Source: Leptofilum sp965223525 (lineage in GTDB: Bacteria > Chloroflexota > Anaerolineae > Promineifilales > Promineifilaceae). Taken from it: a stretch of 64,000 nucleotides of DNA. The position numbers and the translations under genes are program-made. Shown here one piece after another: positions 16,713 to 25,563 of the stretch (positions are counted from its first letter, which is position 1; the number at the start of each line of letters is the position of its first letter). The notes under the pieces are model-generated. The model made no database searches. It had not been told where the DNA came from and worked only from the letters and a program-made list of their open reading frames with translations. The DNA lies in the NCBI RefSeq assembly GCF_965223525.1, contig NZ_CBDCWX010000005.1, positions 620,001 to 684,000 on the forward strand, in the 5' to 3' direction.

Positions 16713-17445
16713 AAGCAGCTTCTACCAACCCTCGGAACAGCCCCAGCATGTGTGGTGCGTTGTGGATGATGTTTTCTGGATGCCACTGCACGCCCACGGC
16801 GTAGGGATGGTCTATCACTTCGACACCTTCAACGAGGCCATCGGGGGCAAAGGCCGTTGCCCGCAAATCATCTGCCAGACGGCGAATGCCCTGGTGGTGA
16901 AGGCTGTTTACGGCCGTTTCCGTGCCTCCCAACTGCCGCGCCAGCAGCGAATCTGGCTCAATGGTAACGTCATGGGCCAGATAGTTACGGGGATGGGTGT
17001 TCACAAATTCGTGGTGCATTGCCTGGGGCATGAGCAGCTCCACATCCTCCCAAAGCGTACCGCCCAAAGCCACATTTAGCACCTGCATTCCTCGGCAGAT
17101 GGCCAAAAGCGGTTTTTGTTGGGAAATGGCCGTTCGCGCCACCGTTAATTCCACCCGATCCCGATCTTCATCAATGCCAGAGACAGTTGGGTGTCCGTTC
17201 CCTTGATACACGCTTGGCTTGATATCGCCACCACCAGGCAACAAAATCCCATCCATCTGCTGAATAATTTCACGCAAATCATCCGCACTCAATCCCAGCG
17301 GAATCATCACTGGCACGCCACCTGCGGCCACAATTGCATCCAGGTAAGCTGGCATCAATCCTAGCAGATCAATAGGCGGTGTTTGGTCAGAAATTTTGCG
17401 ATAGGTGGTGCATCCAATGAGCGGTTTGCGGGTGATTACTGTCAT
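16687..17445 (-). CDS. Class I glutamine amidotransferase-like hydrolase (peptidase C26, PuuD-like)
   Basis: Predicted gamma-glutamyl hydrolase, 252 aa, of the family that includes PuuD (gamma-glutamyl-GABA hydrolase). The triad is visible: nucleophile Cys in LLAICRGMQVLNV, His and Glu in VQWHPE, with the GGGDIKP oxyanion region before. The substrate is not determinable. The start at 17445 follows TTGGAGT. The C-terminal SQPVISYQ is derived from a dispersed repeat. It lies upstream of murI on the same strand. Confidence 0.85.
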   Translation of the reverse strand: MTVITRKPLIGCTTYRKISDQTPPIDLLGLMPAYLDAIVAAGGVPVMIPLGLSADDLREIIQQMDGILLPGGGDIKPSVYQGNGHPTVSGIDEDRDRVELTVARTAISQQKPLLAICRGMQVLNVALGGTLWEDVELLMPQAMHHEFVNTHPRNYLAHDVTIEPDSLLARQLGGTETAVNSLHHQGIRRLADDLRATAFAPDGLVEGVEVIDHPYAVGVQWHPENIIHNAPHMLGLFRGLVEAASQPVISYQ

Positions 17446-17548
17446 GCGTTACTCCAAAATGTGGGATGAATAAATTGTTTTATCTGCCAGGATAGCTGCG
17501 CTGGCTGTCATTTCATATTAACCTGCCAAGCAAACCACAGAAGGTAAC

Positions 17549-17580
17549 AAAAAAGGGTGAAAGCGACGTGGCTTTCACCC
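17549..17580 (-). terminator. rplS terminator
   Basis: Perfect stem gggtgaaagc/gctttcaccc (17555-17580) followed on the minus strand by T6 (17549-17554), about 107 bp past the rplS stop. A short T-run on the other side may let it act in both directions. Confidence 0.8.
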
Positions 17581-17686
17581 AGTTTTTGGTGCCAGATAAA
17601 CTATCTGGGTTGGCGGCACCAGTTTAACCGTTCAGCAGCCGATCAAATAAAATGCAGACGGCCGTTGCCCGGTAAAGTATCTATCC

Positions 17687-18040
17687 TTAGAAAACCCGAC
17701 GTTCACGCAGCCGCGCCGACTTACCGGTACGCTCGCGCAAAAAGTACAGATTTGACTGACGAACAACGGCATGACGATGCACATCAATTTTTTCAATACG
17801 GGGAGAGTTGAGCAAAAAGGTACGTTCCACGCCAATGCCATTGGAGGCGATGCGGCGCACCGTAAAGTTGCGATTATTCCCGTCGCGGCGCAGGCGAATA
17901 ATAGTGCCACGCACAATCTGGGAACGCTCATTCCGCTCACCGACGTTAATACGCACGTGCACTGTTACATCATCGCCAACATGCAGTTCTGGCAAATCCT
18001 CTTTTAGTTGATCAAACGCTTTTAATAATAGATCAGACAT
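17687..18040 (-). CDS. rplS: Ribosomal protein L19
   Basis: Component of the large ribosomal subunit near the 30S interface, 117 aa, the usual length. Conserved motifs include VRINVGERNERSQ, GTIIRLR and the C-terminal SAKLRERR-like sequence (KSARLRERRVF). The start at 18040 (MSDLL) follows GGAGAT; the longer form from 18079 is unlikely. It is monocistronic here; the usual trmD and rimM neighbours are absent. Confidence 0.97.
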   Translation of the reverse strand: MSDLLLKAFDQLKEDLPELHVGDDVTVHVRINVGERNERSQIVRGTIIRLRRDGNNRNFTVRRIASNGIGVERTFLLNSPRIEKIDVHRHAVVRQSNLYFLRERTGKSARLRERRVF

Positions 18041-18217
18041 TGTTCCATCTCCAGCGGCAAAATCCGCGCAATAATTCAAGTTTTAGGCAATGCTTGGGCT
18101 GTTTGCACACCCTATAGCATAAAGATAGCCCGCCAAGCGGGCCAGAGAGCAAAATATAACACGACAACCGCTGGTTAGCAAGAAATTTTCACAAATAACG
18201 TGCCGAAAATTGGCAAC

Positions 18218-18247
18218 AAAAAAGCCCCAACAAATGGTTGGAGCTTT
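18218..18247 (-). terminator. Terminator of the 65-aa gene
   Basis: 11-bp stem with one mismatch (aaagccccaac/gttggagcttt) followed by a T6 run on the minus strand, just past the stop of the small gene at 18272. Confidence 0.75.
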
Positions 18248-18271
18248 CTTTAAATCTGGTACGGCCGTTTC

Positions 18272-18469
18272 TTAGGCGGCTTTCTTCAGCACGGGCAGCC
18301 CGTTGCGGCTTTCGGATACCATGTATCCGTCCGGCACTGCGTCCAGGGCGCCGTCTTTAATTTCTTTGGCGAAGAAGTAGATTGTTTGGGTACGGCCGTT
18401 TTTCAACGTTGTGTCTTTGCGATGGAGATAGTAGGTGCGATCTTTTGAGTTTGTAAAACTAAATGCCAT
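18272..18469 (-). CDS. Small basic protein of unknown function
   Basis: 65 aa, beginning MAFSFTNSKDRTYYLHRK and rich in Lys, Arg and Tyr. It looks like a short all-beta domain with alternating charged and aromatic residues. No known catalytic motif or membrane segment is seen. The start follows AAGGAAGGA and a terminator follows, so it is a real monocistronic gene, probably well expressed. I recognise no named family. Confidence 0.75.
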   Translation of the reverse strand: MAFSFTNSKDRTYYLHRKDTTLKNGRTQTIYFFAKEIKDGALDAVPDGYMVSESRNGLPVLKKAA

Positions 18470-18672
18470 TTTTTCCTTCCTTATACAAATAGAATTTCTA
18501 TGCTGAATGGTAAAAAGGGGTCAACATAGATTACTTCATACCTCTGTAACATTGCCACCAGAGGCAGCGGCTGAACATGTTAGAACAAATTTGCGTATTT
18601 GGCAAGGATTTGAACCTTAAAAACGGCCTTTTTTCTCCTGTAATCATCAAAATCTAAGGCAATTTCACCGCT

Positions 18673-18701
18673 TTGACGCCCCATTTGTTGACTGTTATAC
18701 T
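18673..18701 (+). promoter_or_regulatory. proS promoter
   Basis: TTGACG (18673-18678), 17-bp spacer, TATACT (18696-18701). It leaves a 5' untranslated region of about 57 nt. The rest of the 18470-18672 gap is AT-rich without an obvious T-box. Confidence 0.65.
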
Positions 18702-18764
18702 TCACCGTTGCCATCCTAAAAGAAAGGACAACTGCAAAAATTTACAATTAACTCAGGAATATTT

Positions 18765-20495
18765 ATGCGTTTATCACAAGCATTTGGCAAAACATTACGA
18801 GAAGCCCCGGCAGACGCCGAAATGATCAGCCATCAACTGCTGATCCGAGCTAATTTCGTACGGCCGTTAGGTGCCGGCATCTACACCTACATGCCCTTTG
18901 GCTACCGCGTTTTACGCAAAATCTGGAACATTCTGGCTGAAGAGATGGATGCTATCGGGGGCCAGGAAATGTGGATGCCCAACATCCACCCCGCCGCTAC
19001 TTGGCAAGCCACTGGCCGTTGGGACACCGTAGACGTGCTCATGAAAGTAAAAGCTGGCGGCGGGCGCGAATACGCCCTCTCTGCCACGCATGAAGAGGTG
19101 GTCGTTGACCTGGCACTGCGCGAGATTGAAAGCTACCGCGACCTGCCCAAGCTGGTTTACCACATCAGCAAAAAGTTCCGCGATGAACCCCGCGCTCGTG
19201 GAGGCCTGATGCGGATGCGTGAATTCATCATGAAGGATGCTTACAGTCTGGACACCAGCGAAGAAGCCCTCGACGACTTTTATCCCAGGATGCTCCAAGC
19301 ATATTACAACGTTTTTGAACGCGCTGGCACGCCAGCCGTGGCCATTAACGCCGATACAGGCGCAATGGGCGGCAAAACGTCCCACGAATTTGTGGTGCCC
19401 CACGAAGGCGGCGAAGACACTTATATCACCTCCGAAGACGGCAGCTACTCGGCCAATGTGGAAGCGGCCGAATTCATCCGTGAAGGTGAAAAACCCGCTG
19501 AACTGGCCCCGCTGACCAAGGTAGCCACCCCCAACTGCAAAACCATCGCTCAAGTGGCTGAATTTATTGGCGTGCCAACCAGCCAAACGCTAAAGGCAGT
19601 CTTTTATTGGTGGTCGCCAGCGGTGGGTCGTGAGGAAGACGGCCGTTTCATTTTTGGCCTGGTGCGCGGCGATTTAGATGTCAACGAAGTCAAAGTAGTC
19701 AACGCGTTGGGCGGCGGCGTCCTGCGCCCCGCCACCGATGAGGAAATTGTCGCTGCTGGCGCAACGCCTGGCTACGCCTCACCCATTGGCCTGGAAATTG
19801 CACCTGATTTGCAATCCCCCGGCGTTTACGTGCTGGCCGATCCTTCAATTGAAGCTGGGGGCAACTTTGTGGTGGGGGCCAACGAGGACGAAGCCCATTT
19901 TACCGGAGCCAACTACCCCCGCGATCATGCCATCAGCCAAATGGCCGACATTGCCCAGGCAGACACGGGGCACAAAGCGCCCAACGGCAGCCGTCTGGTG
20001 GCTCGCCGCTGCATCGAAGCGGGGCACTGCTTTAAGCTAGGCACGCGCTACAGCAAGGCCACCAACGCCACCTACCTGGACGAAAACGGCAAGCCCCAGC
20101 TCATCTTCATGGGCTCCTACGGCATCGGCCTGGATCGGCTGATGGCGACCATCGTAGAACTGCATCACGACGATTACGGCATCATCTGGCCCGACAGCGT
20201 GGCTCCTTACCAAATTCATCTGCTGCACCTGGGCAAGGGCAACGATGTACGCGAAGCGGCCAACAAACTGTACACCGACCTCACCCGCGCGGGCTACGAC
20301 GTGCTGTACGACGACCGGGAGGGGAGCGCAGGCGTCAAGTTCAACGACGCGGACTTAATTGGCATCCCCTGGCGCATCGCCGTGGGCGGACGTGGCCTGA
20401 AAGAAGGCAAGGTTGAGGTTAAGCGCCGCAGCGAAAAGGATCGGATGGATGTGCCGCTGGATGGGTTATTGGCGTTTTTGCAGGAAAATATTTGA
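18765..20495 (+). CDS. proS: Prolyl-tRNA synthetase
   Basis: Charges tRNA-Pro. The 576 aa protein is of the bacterial class with an inserted editing (YbaK-like) domain between class II motifs 2 and 3. Seen: start MRLSQAFGKTLREAPADAE, motif 1 region GAGIYTYMPFGYRVL, motif 2 KFRDEPRARGGLMRMREF, the editing insertion around residues 240-400 (GDLDVNEVKV), motif 3 GSYGIGLDRLMA and the anticodon-binding domain at the end. It has its own promoter at 18673. Confidence 0.97.
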   Translation: MRLSQAFGKTLREAPADAEMISHQLLIRANFVRPLGAGIYTYMPFGYRVLRKIWNILAEEMDAIGGQEMWMPNIHPAATWQATGRWDTVDVLMKVKAGGGREYALSATHEEVVVDLALREIESYRDLPKLVYHISKKFRDEPRARGGLMRMREFIMKDAYSLDTSEEALDDFYPRMLQAYYNVFERAGTPAVAINADTGAMGGKTSHEFVVPHEGGEDTYITSEDGSYSANVEAAEFIREGEKPAELAPLTKVATPNCKTIAQVAEFIGVPTSQTLKAVFYWWSPAVGREEDGRFIFGLVRGDLDVNEVKVVNALGGGVLRPATDEEIVAAGATPGYASPIGLEIAPDLQSPGVYVLADPSIEAGGNFVVGANEDEAHFTGANYPRDHAISQMADIAQADTGHKAPNGSRLVARRCIEAGHCFKLGTRYSKATNATYLDENGKPQLIFMGSYGIGLDRLMATIVELHHDDYGIIWPDSVAPYQIHLLHLGKGNDVREAANKLYTDLTRAGYDVLYDDREGSAGVKFNDADLIGIPWRIAVGGRGLKEGKVEVKRRSEKDRMDVPLDGLLAFLQENI

Positions 20496-20559
20496 GATTA
20501 GGGAGTGGAGACTTGAGGTTGGGACGGCCGTTTTCCTGAGGAAAGCGGTTAGCTTATGC

Positions 20560-20565
20560 TATAAT
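20560..20565 (+). promoter_or_regulatory. -10 box for leaderless small gene
   Basis: TATAAT, 6 nt, ATG at 20572. No Shine-Dalgarno sequence lies between. Confidence 0.7.
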
Positions 20566-20571
20566 TAACCT

Positions 20572-20778
20572 ATGCAGAAATTAAAAATGGAGCGTAGAGG
20601 TCGGCTTCAAGACTTGGATCGTTCATTCGATTATTTGTTTTGGCAAAGCCAATCGTCCCAAGCTAGATTTGATGCTACTTGGGAATTGATTGTTCACGCT
20701 TACAGGGTAAAAGGTCACGATGTTCGTCAACAACGACTTCAGCGATCTGTTGAATCTTTTCAAAACCAACAACGTTAA
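20572..20778 (+). CDS. Small protein, putative antitoxin-like partner
   Basis: 68 aa, predicted helical and charged (RRGRLQDLDRSFDYLFWQSQS). It overlaps the next gene by 59 bp in another frame and shares its promoter, a spacing common in toxin-antitoxin pairs. No DNA-binding or catalytic motif is recognised, so the antitoxin role is inferred only from context. The start is probably leaderless. Confidence 0.6.
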   Translation: MQKLKMERRGRLQDLDRSFDYLFWQSQSSQARFDATWELIVHAYRVKGHDVRQQRLQRSVESFQNQQR

Positions 20779-21178
20779 ATACATGGTCATTGGCGGATAC
20801 GCTGTTGTTCAGTATACCGAACCCCGCTTTACCAAAGATTTAGATCTCTGGATCAGCACCCACCCAGAAAATGCAGACGCTGTCTTCAACGCCTTAAAAG
20901 AATTTGGTGCGCCCCTCGAAGGCATGTCCCCTAAAGATTTCTCAGAAGAAGGTTATTTCTACCAAATGGGTGTCCCACCCGTGCGGGTAGATATTTTAAT
21001 GGGTATCCCTGGCGTTCAGTTTGATGAAGCATGGGAGCGCAGGGTAGAAGTTCAATTCGACGATGTTTCGGTCACAATTATTTCCAGAGAAGACCTCATT
21101 CGTGCCAAACGAGCCGCAGGGCGACCACAAGATTTGCTTGATGCTGACTCACTTGAAAAATCTTCTGATCAAGAGTAA
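20720..21178 (+). CDS. Nucleotidyltransferase-fold protein (DUF6036-like)
   Basis: 152 aa with a minimal nucleotidyltransferase fold: YMVIGGYAVVQYTEPRFTKDLDLWIS carries the GG and the paired acidic residues (DLDLW), and VRVDILMGIPG supplies a third acid. Such proteins occur as AbiEii/MNT-like toxins or as DUF6036 proteins of unclear role. The gene overlaps the 68-aa gene upstream; together they look like a two-gene toxin-antitoxin-like unit. Which one is toxic cannot be told. Confidence 0.7.
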   Translation: MFVNNDFSDLLNLFKTNNVKYMVIGGYAVVQYTEPRFTKDLDLWISTHPENADAVFNALKEFGAPLEGMSPKDFSEEGYFYQMGVPPVRVDILMGIPGVQFDEAWERRVEVQFDDVSVTIISREDLIRAKRAAGRPQDLLDADSLEKSSDQE

Positions 21179-21222
21179 ATGCTGGTAAACGGCCGTTTTT
21201 CATTTCAGGAGCAAAATGCAAA

Positions 21223-21627
21223 ATGCCTAAACAGGTGCTGGCTATTTGTGGCTCAATGCAGTTTATTGATGAAATGGAAGCGGTTGCCGCCGAGCTAATC
21301 GCTTCTGGCTGGACAGTTCACACACCCCAGCGAGCAGAAGCTGACTTTCGCTGGGATAGTTTAACGGCGCAAGAGCGTCTTCAGGTTAAAAAAGCATACA
21401 TTGATGATCATTTGGAGAAGATTCGGCAGGCAACGGCCGTTCTCATTGCCAACTATCCCAAAAACGGTATCAACGGCTACATCGGAGCCAATTCGTTAAT
21501 GGAAGCTGCCTTTGCCTACGCGCTGGGGCTGCCCGTCTATTTTCTCTTTCCCATCGGCGAACAAAGTTGCCAGTTAGAGGCTGAAAGTATTGCGAGTGGG
21601 GTATGGAACGGCCGTATCCCCAAATGA
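21223..21627 (+). CDS. Nucleoside 2-deoxyribosyltransferase-like protein
   Basis: 134 aa, Rossmann-like. The N-terminal VLAICGSMQFIDEMEAVAAEL and the C-terminal NGYIGANSLMEAAFAYALGLPVYFL resemble the nucleoside deoxyribosyltransferase/YtoQ-like superfamily, in which the late Glu (here in LMEAAFA) is the nucleophile. Substrate unknown. AGGAG lies 12 nt before the ATG. It stands alone after the toxin-antitoxin-like pair. Confidence 0.65.
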   Translation: MPKQVLAICGSMQFIDEMEAVAAELIASGWTVHTPQRAEADFRWDSLTAQERLQVKKAYIDDHLEKIRQATAVLIANYPKNGINGYIGANSLMEAAFAYALGLPVYFLFPIGEQSCQLEAESIASGVWNGRIPK

Positions 21628-21747
21628 GGTAATCTTTCTTTTTATGACAAAGGAGCGAAGAAACCAAGAAATAAAGGTTTTCTTTGTTCCTTCCGTCTTT
21701 CGTGCCTTCATATAAAATTCATGCCCAAAATTAGTCATTTTTCCTGC

Positions 21748-21753
21748 TATAAT
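21748..21753 (+). promoter_or_regulatory. -10 box of ade promoter
   Basis: TATAAT 47 nt before the ade start, without a clear -35 element. The leader contains GGAGGG at 21790-21795 as ribosome binding site. Confidence 0.5.
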
Positions 21754-21799
21754 ACCCGCCAATTCTCACTAAAAACTGAACCAAATTGTGGAGGGCGCG

Positions 21800-23596
21800 A
21801 TGATGAGCAGACAACCGTGGCATGCAGTGGCAACCAATCTGGTAGATGTGGCAATGGGACGGCAACCTGCCGATCTTGTGATCAATAACGGCCGTTGGGT
21901 CAACGTCCACAGCGGCGAAATCATTCCAAATACAGATGTGGCGATGAAAGACGGCCGTATCGCCTTCGTAGGCGAGGATGCCAGCCACACTGTTGGGGAA
22001 GGGACTGAGATTATTGAGGCGAACGGCCGTTACCTCATCCCCGGCCTGTGCGACGCCCACATGCACGTCGAGAGCGGCATGGTTACTGTCACTGAGTTTG
22101 CCCGCGCCGTCATCCCTCACGGCACCACCAGCATGTTCATCGACCCCCACGAAATCGCCAACGTTCTCGGTCTGCCCGGTGTCAAGCTGATGCACGACGA
22201 AGCCCAAACGCTACCCGTCAACGTTTATGTGCAGATGCCCAGCTGCGTCCCCAGTGCCCCCGGCCTGGAAACGCCCGGCGCATCCATCGGCCCGGCTGAA
22301 GTGGCCGAGGCGATGCAGTGGCCCGGCACCATCGGCCTGGGCGAGATGATGAACTTCCCCGGTGTCTTCATGGGCGATGGCAAGATGCACGCCGAGATGG
22401 CTGAAACCATGAAGGCGGGCAAGACGATCGGCGGGCATTATGCCTCGCTTGACCTTGGCCTCCCCTTCCACGGCTACGTAGCGGGTGGCCCAGCCGATGA
22501 CCACGAAGGCACGCGCGTCGAGGATGCCATCGCTCGCGTGCGGCAAGGCATGAAAGCGATGCTGCGCCTCGGCTCCGCCTGGTATGACGTCGCCAGCCAA
22601 GTGAAAGCGATCACGGAGCAGGGTCTGGACAACCGCAGCTTCATCCTCTGCACCGACGACAGCCACTCCGGCACGCTCGTCCACGATGGCCACATGAACC
22701 GCGTCGTGCGCCACGCCATCGCCCAAGGGCTCAAACCGATCACGGCTATCCAAATGGCCACGCTTAACACTGCCGAACATTTCGGCGTGGAAAAAGATGT
22801 CGGTTCGATCACCCCCGGTCGCTATGCCGACATCATTCTTAGCAGCGATTTGGTGAGCCTGCCCATTGAGTTGGTGATTGCCAATGGGGAGGTTTTGGCG
22901 GAAGACGGCCGTCTCACTACCGATCTCCCTGCCTACACCTACCCCGACTTTGCCAAAGGCACTGTGAAGCTAGGCAAACAGCTCACCGCCGAATCATTTG
23001 ATATTCACGCCCCAACAAACCAAAAAAGTGCCAAAGTTCGCACCATTGGGGTCGTGGAAAACCAAGCCCCCACCCGTGCCGAGGAGCGCGTTTTGCCCAT
23101 CGAAGATGGCTTGGTGCAGCTAGACACCCGCATTGACGTAGCCCAAATTGCCCTCGTCGAGCGGCATCGCGGTACGGGCGGCGTGGTCAACGGCTTTGTC
23201 ACTGGTTTTGGCTTTGATGCCCGCTGCGCCGTTGCCAGCACCGTCGCCCACGATAGCCACCACATGATTGTGGTGGGAACCAGCAAAAGCAACATGGCGC
23301 TGGCCGCCAATCGGCTGGGCGAAATGGGGGGCGGCGTGGTCGTCTTCAAGGATGATGCCGAAATCGCCCTGGTGGAGCTGCCAATTGCTGGGTTGATGTC
23401 TAACGAGCGGGCGGAAGTTGTAGCCGAAAAAGCAGCCCGCATGGTGGCAGCCATGGCCGAATGCGGCTGCACGCTCAACAACGCCTACATGCAGCTTAGT
23501 CTTCTGGCCCTCGTCGTCATCCCCGACCTACGCATCTCCGATTTGGGGCTGGTGGACGTAAACAAATTTGAGATTGTACCGCTTTTTGTGGGGTGA
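21800..23596 (+). CDS. ade: Adenine deaminase
   Basis: Converts adenine to hypoxanthine and ammonia (purine salvage). About 598 aa of the amidohydrolase superfamily. Metal-binding motif CDAHMHVESG, then DPHEIANVLG, GGHYASL, TDDSHSG and MATLNTAEHFG are all typical of Ade, followed by the C-terminal beta domain (HRGTGGVVNGFVTGFG). Two adjacent ATGs (21800 and 21803) follow GGAGGG; either may be used. A GTG at 21788 precedes the ribosome binding site and is rejected. It is single-gene, followed by the AT-rich unknown pair. Confidence 0.93.
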   Translation: MMSRQPWHAVATNLVDVAMGRQPADLVINNGRWVNVHSGEIIPNTDVAMKDGRIAFVGEDASHTVGEGTEIIEANGRYLIPGLCDAHMHVESGMVTVTEFARAVIPHGTTSMFIDPHEIANVLGLPGVKLMHDEAQTLPVNVYVQMPSCVPSAPGLETPGASIGPAEVAEAMQWPGTIGLGEMMNFPGVFMGDGKMHAEMAETMKAGKTIGGHYASLDLGLPFHGYVAGGPADDHEGTRVEDAIARVRQGMKAMLRLGSAWYDVASQVKAITEQGLDNRSFILCTDDSHSGTLVHDGHMNRVVRHAIAQGLKPITAIQMATLNTAEHFGVEKDVGSITPGRYADIILSSDLVSLPIELVIANGEVLAEDGRLTTDLPAYTYPDFAKGTVKLGKQLTAESFDIHAPTNQKSAKVRTIGVVENQAPTRAEERVLPIEDGLVQLDTRIDVAQIALVERHRGTGGVVNGFVTGFGFDARCAVASTVAHDSHHMIVVGTSKSNMALAANRLGEMGGGVVVFKDDAEIALVELPIAGLMSNERAEVVAEKAARMVAAMAECGCTLNNAYMQLSLLALVVIPDLRISDLGLVDVNKFEIVPLFVG

Positions 23597-23649
23597 AAAT
23601 ATACGAAAAACGTCGGATGGTGACTTGGAAAGATTTCAGGAGGGTTTGA

Positions 23650-24600
23650 ATGGCGGACAAAATTCATTGTGACTTACTAGAGATATATGGACCTGATTGG
23701 GTAAATATCCAGCCCAGTCAGATCGAGTGTCTTGTTAGAAATATTCATCAAATGGATGAACTTTTAGGAACCGAACCAGAATTGTATGGCTTTGTTGGAA
23801 CCCAAAGAATAGGTAGCATAATCGGTGGTTACTTTGCTATACAATATGAAGAAGATGAATGGCATTATGATAAGAAAAAACGGCTAGATATTCGCCGCAG
23901 TACGCCGTTCGCCAGGCTGTTTTTTATCGTGTTCGCCAACTCAGGAAAATTGCTTTTACAAAACACGAAGTTTGTCAATAATCCTGCTTTGAACATGACT
24001 ATAGCCTCTCGTTTATTTCGTAATGCACTTGATGCAGTATTGGCTAAATGTAATCTTCGCACGACAATTGATTTATATAATGCTCCAAGCAAATATGAAC
24101 ATAGTGATTTTTTAAATGCATTTAGAGATAGTTCAAGGGTCATAAAATTGCGGGTAACAAACCTAAATGCAGATCACGTACCAACCAATCTAGACTACTA
24201 CAATCCGCAAAGAGAAAAGAACTCTATAATTCGCGAGAGTCACAAACATGATTACTCTCATTTGAAAAAAGTTGATCTTGAAGCAGATTCAGATGGGGAT
24301 TTAAGGGAAACCCATTTGGCGAAAGACTTAATTCACGCCAGTCAACCTCAATCAATGACCTATGTTATCGATCTGGAAGAATACATCATGCGCCGAGAAA
24401 TTACCCATAAATTTGAGTTCTATGTAGACATGAATGCCAAAGTGTTACCAGAACGAGAGTTAGAAGAAATCATAAACAAGTTAAGAAAAGAACAGGCCAT
24501 ATTTTTGGATACACCAACCTCGACCCAAGCAAAAAGTGGTCAAATGAGCTTATTTGAAAGTCAGAAGTTGGAGGGGAAAGAAGGTCAAAGTGACGACTAG
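23650..24600 (+). CDS. Unknown protein, first gene of AT-rich pair
   Basis: 316 aa, predicted cytoplasmic, no recognised family. It begins MADKIHCDLLEIYGPDWVNI and ends in a low-complexity Ser/Gln/Lys tail. The middle has mixed alpha/beta character with many Tyr and Asn. AGGAGGG precedes the ATG at a good distance. Its stop overlaps the start of the next gene by 11 bp, so the two are translationally coupled. Codon use is AT-rich, clearly unlike ade upstream, and it contains no ACGGCCGT octamer. This suggests recent horizontal transfer; function cannot be assigned. Confidence 0.8.
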   Translation: MADKIHCDLLEIYGPDWVNIQPSQIECLVRNIHQMDELLGTEPELYGFVGTQRIGSIIGGYFAIQYEEDEWHYDKKKRLDIRRSTPFARLFFIVFANSGKLLLQNTKFVNNPALNMTIASRLFRNALDAVLAKCNLRTTIDLYNAPSKYEHSDFLNAFRDSSRVIKLRVTNLNADHVPTNLDYYNPQREKNSIIRESHKHDYSHLKKVDLEADSDGDLRETHLAKDLIHASQPQSMTYVIDLEEYIMRREITHKFEFYVDMNAKVLPERELEEIINKLRKEQAIFLDTPTSTQAKSGQMSLFESQKLEGKEGQSDD

Positions 24601-25432
24601 AAATTCAAATCAGATTCAAAGCATTTGCCGAAAGCTCCTGAATAATGAATATAGCCCTGTTGCCTTGCAGCTCAGTTCAATAGACGAGTTTCAGAGATTT
24701 TATTCAACATTTGTAAACCTAACGAAGAACATTCCAAATGTGGCTTTCGTTAATTTGGAAACTATTGTTAAAGCACAATTCTCAGATATTTCCCCTCAAC
24801 ACTTCGATATTTTGACAGACAAACCTCTGTCAGAAAAAGATTTTTCATTTGCTGAGAAAAAAACTTGGTATGGAGCAAATAGCAATCTTCAAGGTTTTGG
24901 ACAGTTTTTAGTTTCAGAAATTAGAGAAAATTGGCAAAAAATTGCCCCTATCTTCCTTTTAAGTTTCCTCCTTCTGGCTCTCGCAAACTCTGATACTCTT
25001 TATGACATTGTGGCAACTCTTTTGATTCAAAGTGGCACAGTCTTTTTGAGCGTGTTTCTGATTTTTACTGTTTCACAAAGCCATATTTTGCATAGGGATA
25101 AATCGCTTTTTCAGTCTGGGATTCTGCAGAAATACTATAGTGATGATCGTAATGTTATATTGATGGGGATTTTGACAATCGCATTAACCTTTTTTAGTCA
25201 AATGTTGATTGAAAACATATCCAACTTTACATCATCGACCAATATTGATTGGGTTATTATTTTTGGAAGATTGTTAAAAGGGTTATCTGCAAGTTTAGTA
25301 ATTTCTCTTCTTTTCAATACATTTTTCATTGTTGCAAATTACTATCTTGACAGAACAAGAGATGTTCTTGAAAGAGATTTAGCCTCAGAATTGCTTCATG
25401 AAGATTATCAGCGATTTTCTAAAACAACATGA
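24590..25432 (+). CDS. Unknown membrane protein, second gene of AT-rich pair
   Basis: 280 aa. A soluble N-terminal part of about 110 residues is followed by four hydrophobic segments: IAPIFLLSFLLLALANS, TLLIQSGTVFLSVFLIF, VILMGILTIALTFF and a longer one near GLSASLVISLLFNTFFIVAN. A charged C-terminal tail follows. The GTG at 24590 is chosen because GAAGG precedes it; an upstream TTG at 24554 would also be open. Coupled with the preceding gene. The soluble-plus-membrane pair is reminiscent of small defence modules, but no family was recognised. Confidence 0.75.
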   Translation: MTTRNSNQIQSICRKLLNNEYSPVALQLSSIDEFQRFYSTFVNLTKNIPNVAFVNLETIVKAQFSDISPQHFDILTDKPLSEKDFSFAEKKTWYGANSNLQGFGQFLVSEIRENWQKIAPIFLLSFLLLALANSDTLYDIVATLLIQSGTVFLSVFLIFTVSQSHILHRDKSLFQSGILQKYYSDDRNVILMGILTIALTFFSQMLIENISNFTSSTNIDWVIIFGRLLKGLSASLVISLLFNTFFIVANYYLDRTRDVLERDLASELLHEDYQRFSKTT

Positions 25433-25507
25433 AAGCTGGCCATATTTAAGTATGAGTTACTTACATCCTCATTCCTTTTAGAAGGCATTTCACTCATTTT
25501 GCTGCTG

Positions 25508-25531
25508 GCCGGAGAACGGCCGTTCTCCGGC
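25508..25531. repeat. 24-bp perfect palindrome centred on the octamer
   Basis: Perfect palindrome with arms gccggagaacgg, its centre being ACGGCCGT. It lies between the AT-rich pair and the M24 peptidase gene and could form a strong hairpin acting as a terminator for the pair. Confidence 0.7.
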
Positions 25532-25563
25532 ATCTTGTAAAAAATCGACCAGAAGAGAACTGC

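Noticed and set aside
18470..18672. T-box or other riboswitch before proS
   Set aside because: No specifier loop or GGTGG core was seen; the start of transcription at about 18708 lies downstream of this region.
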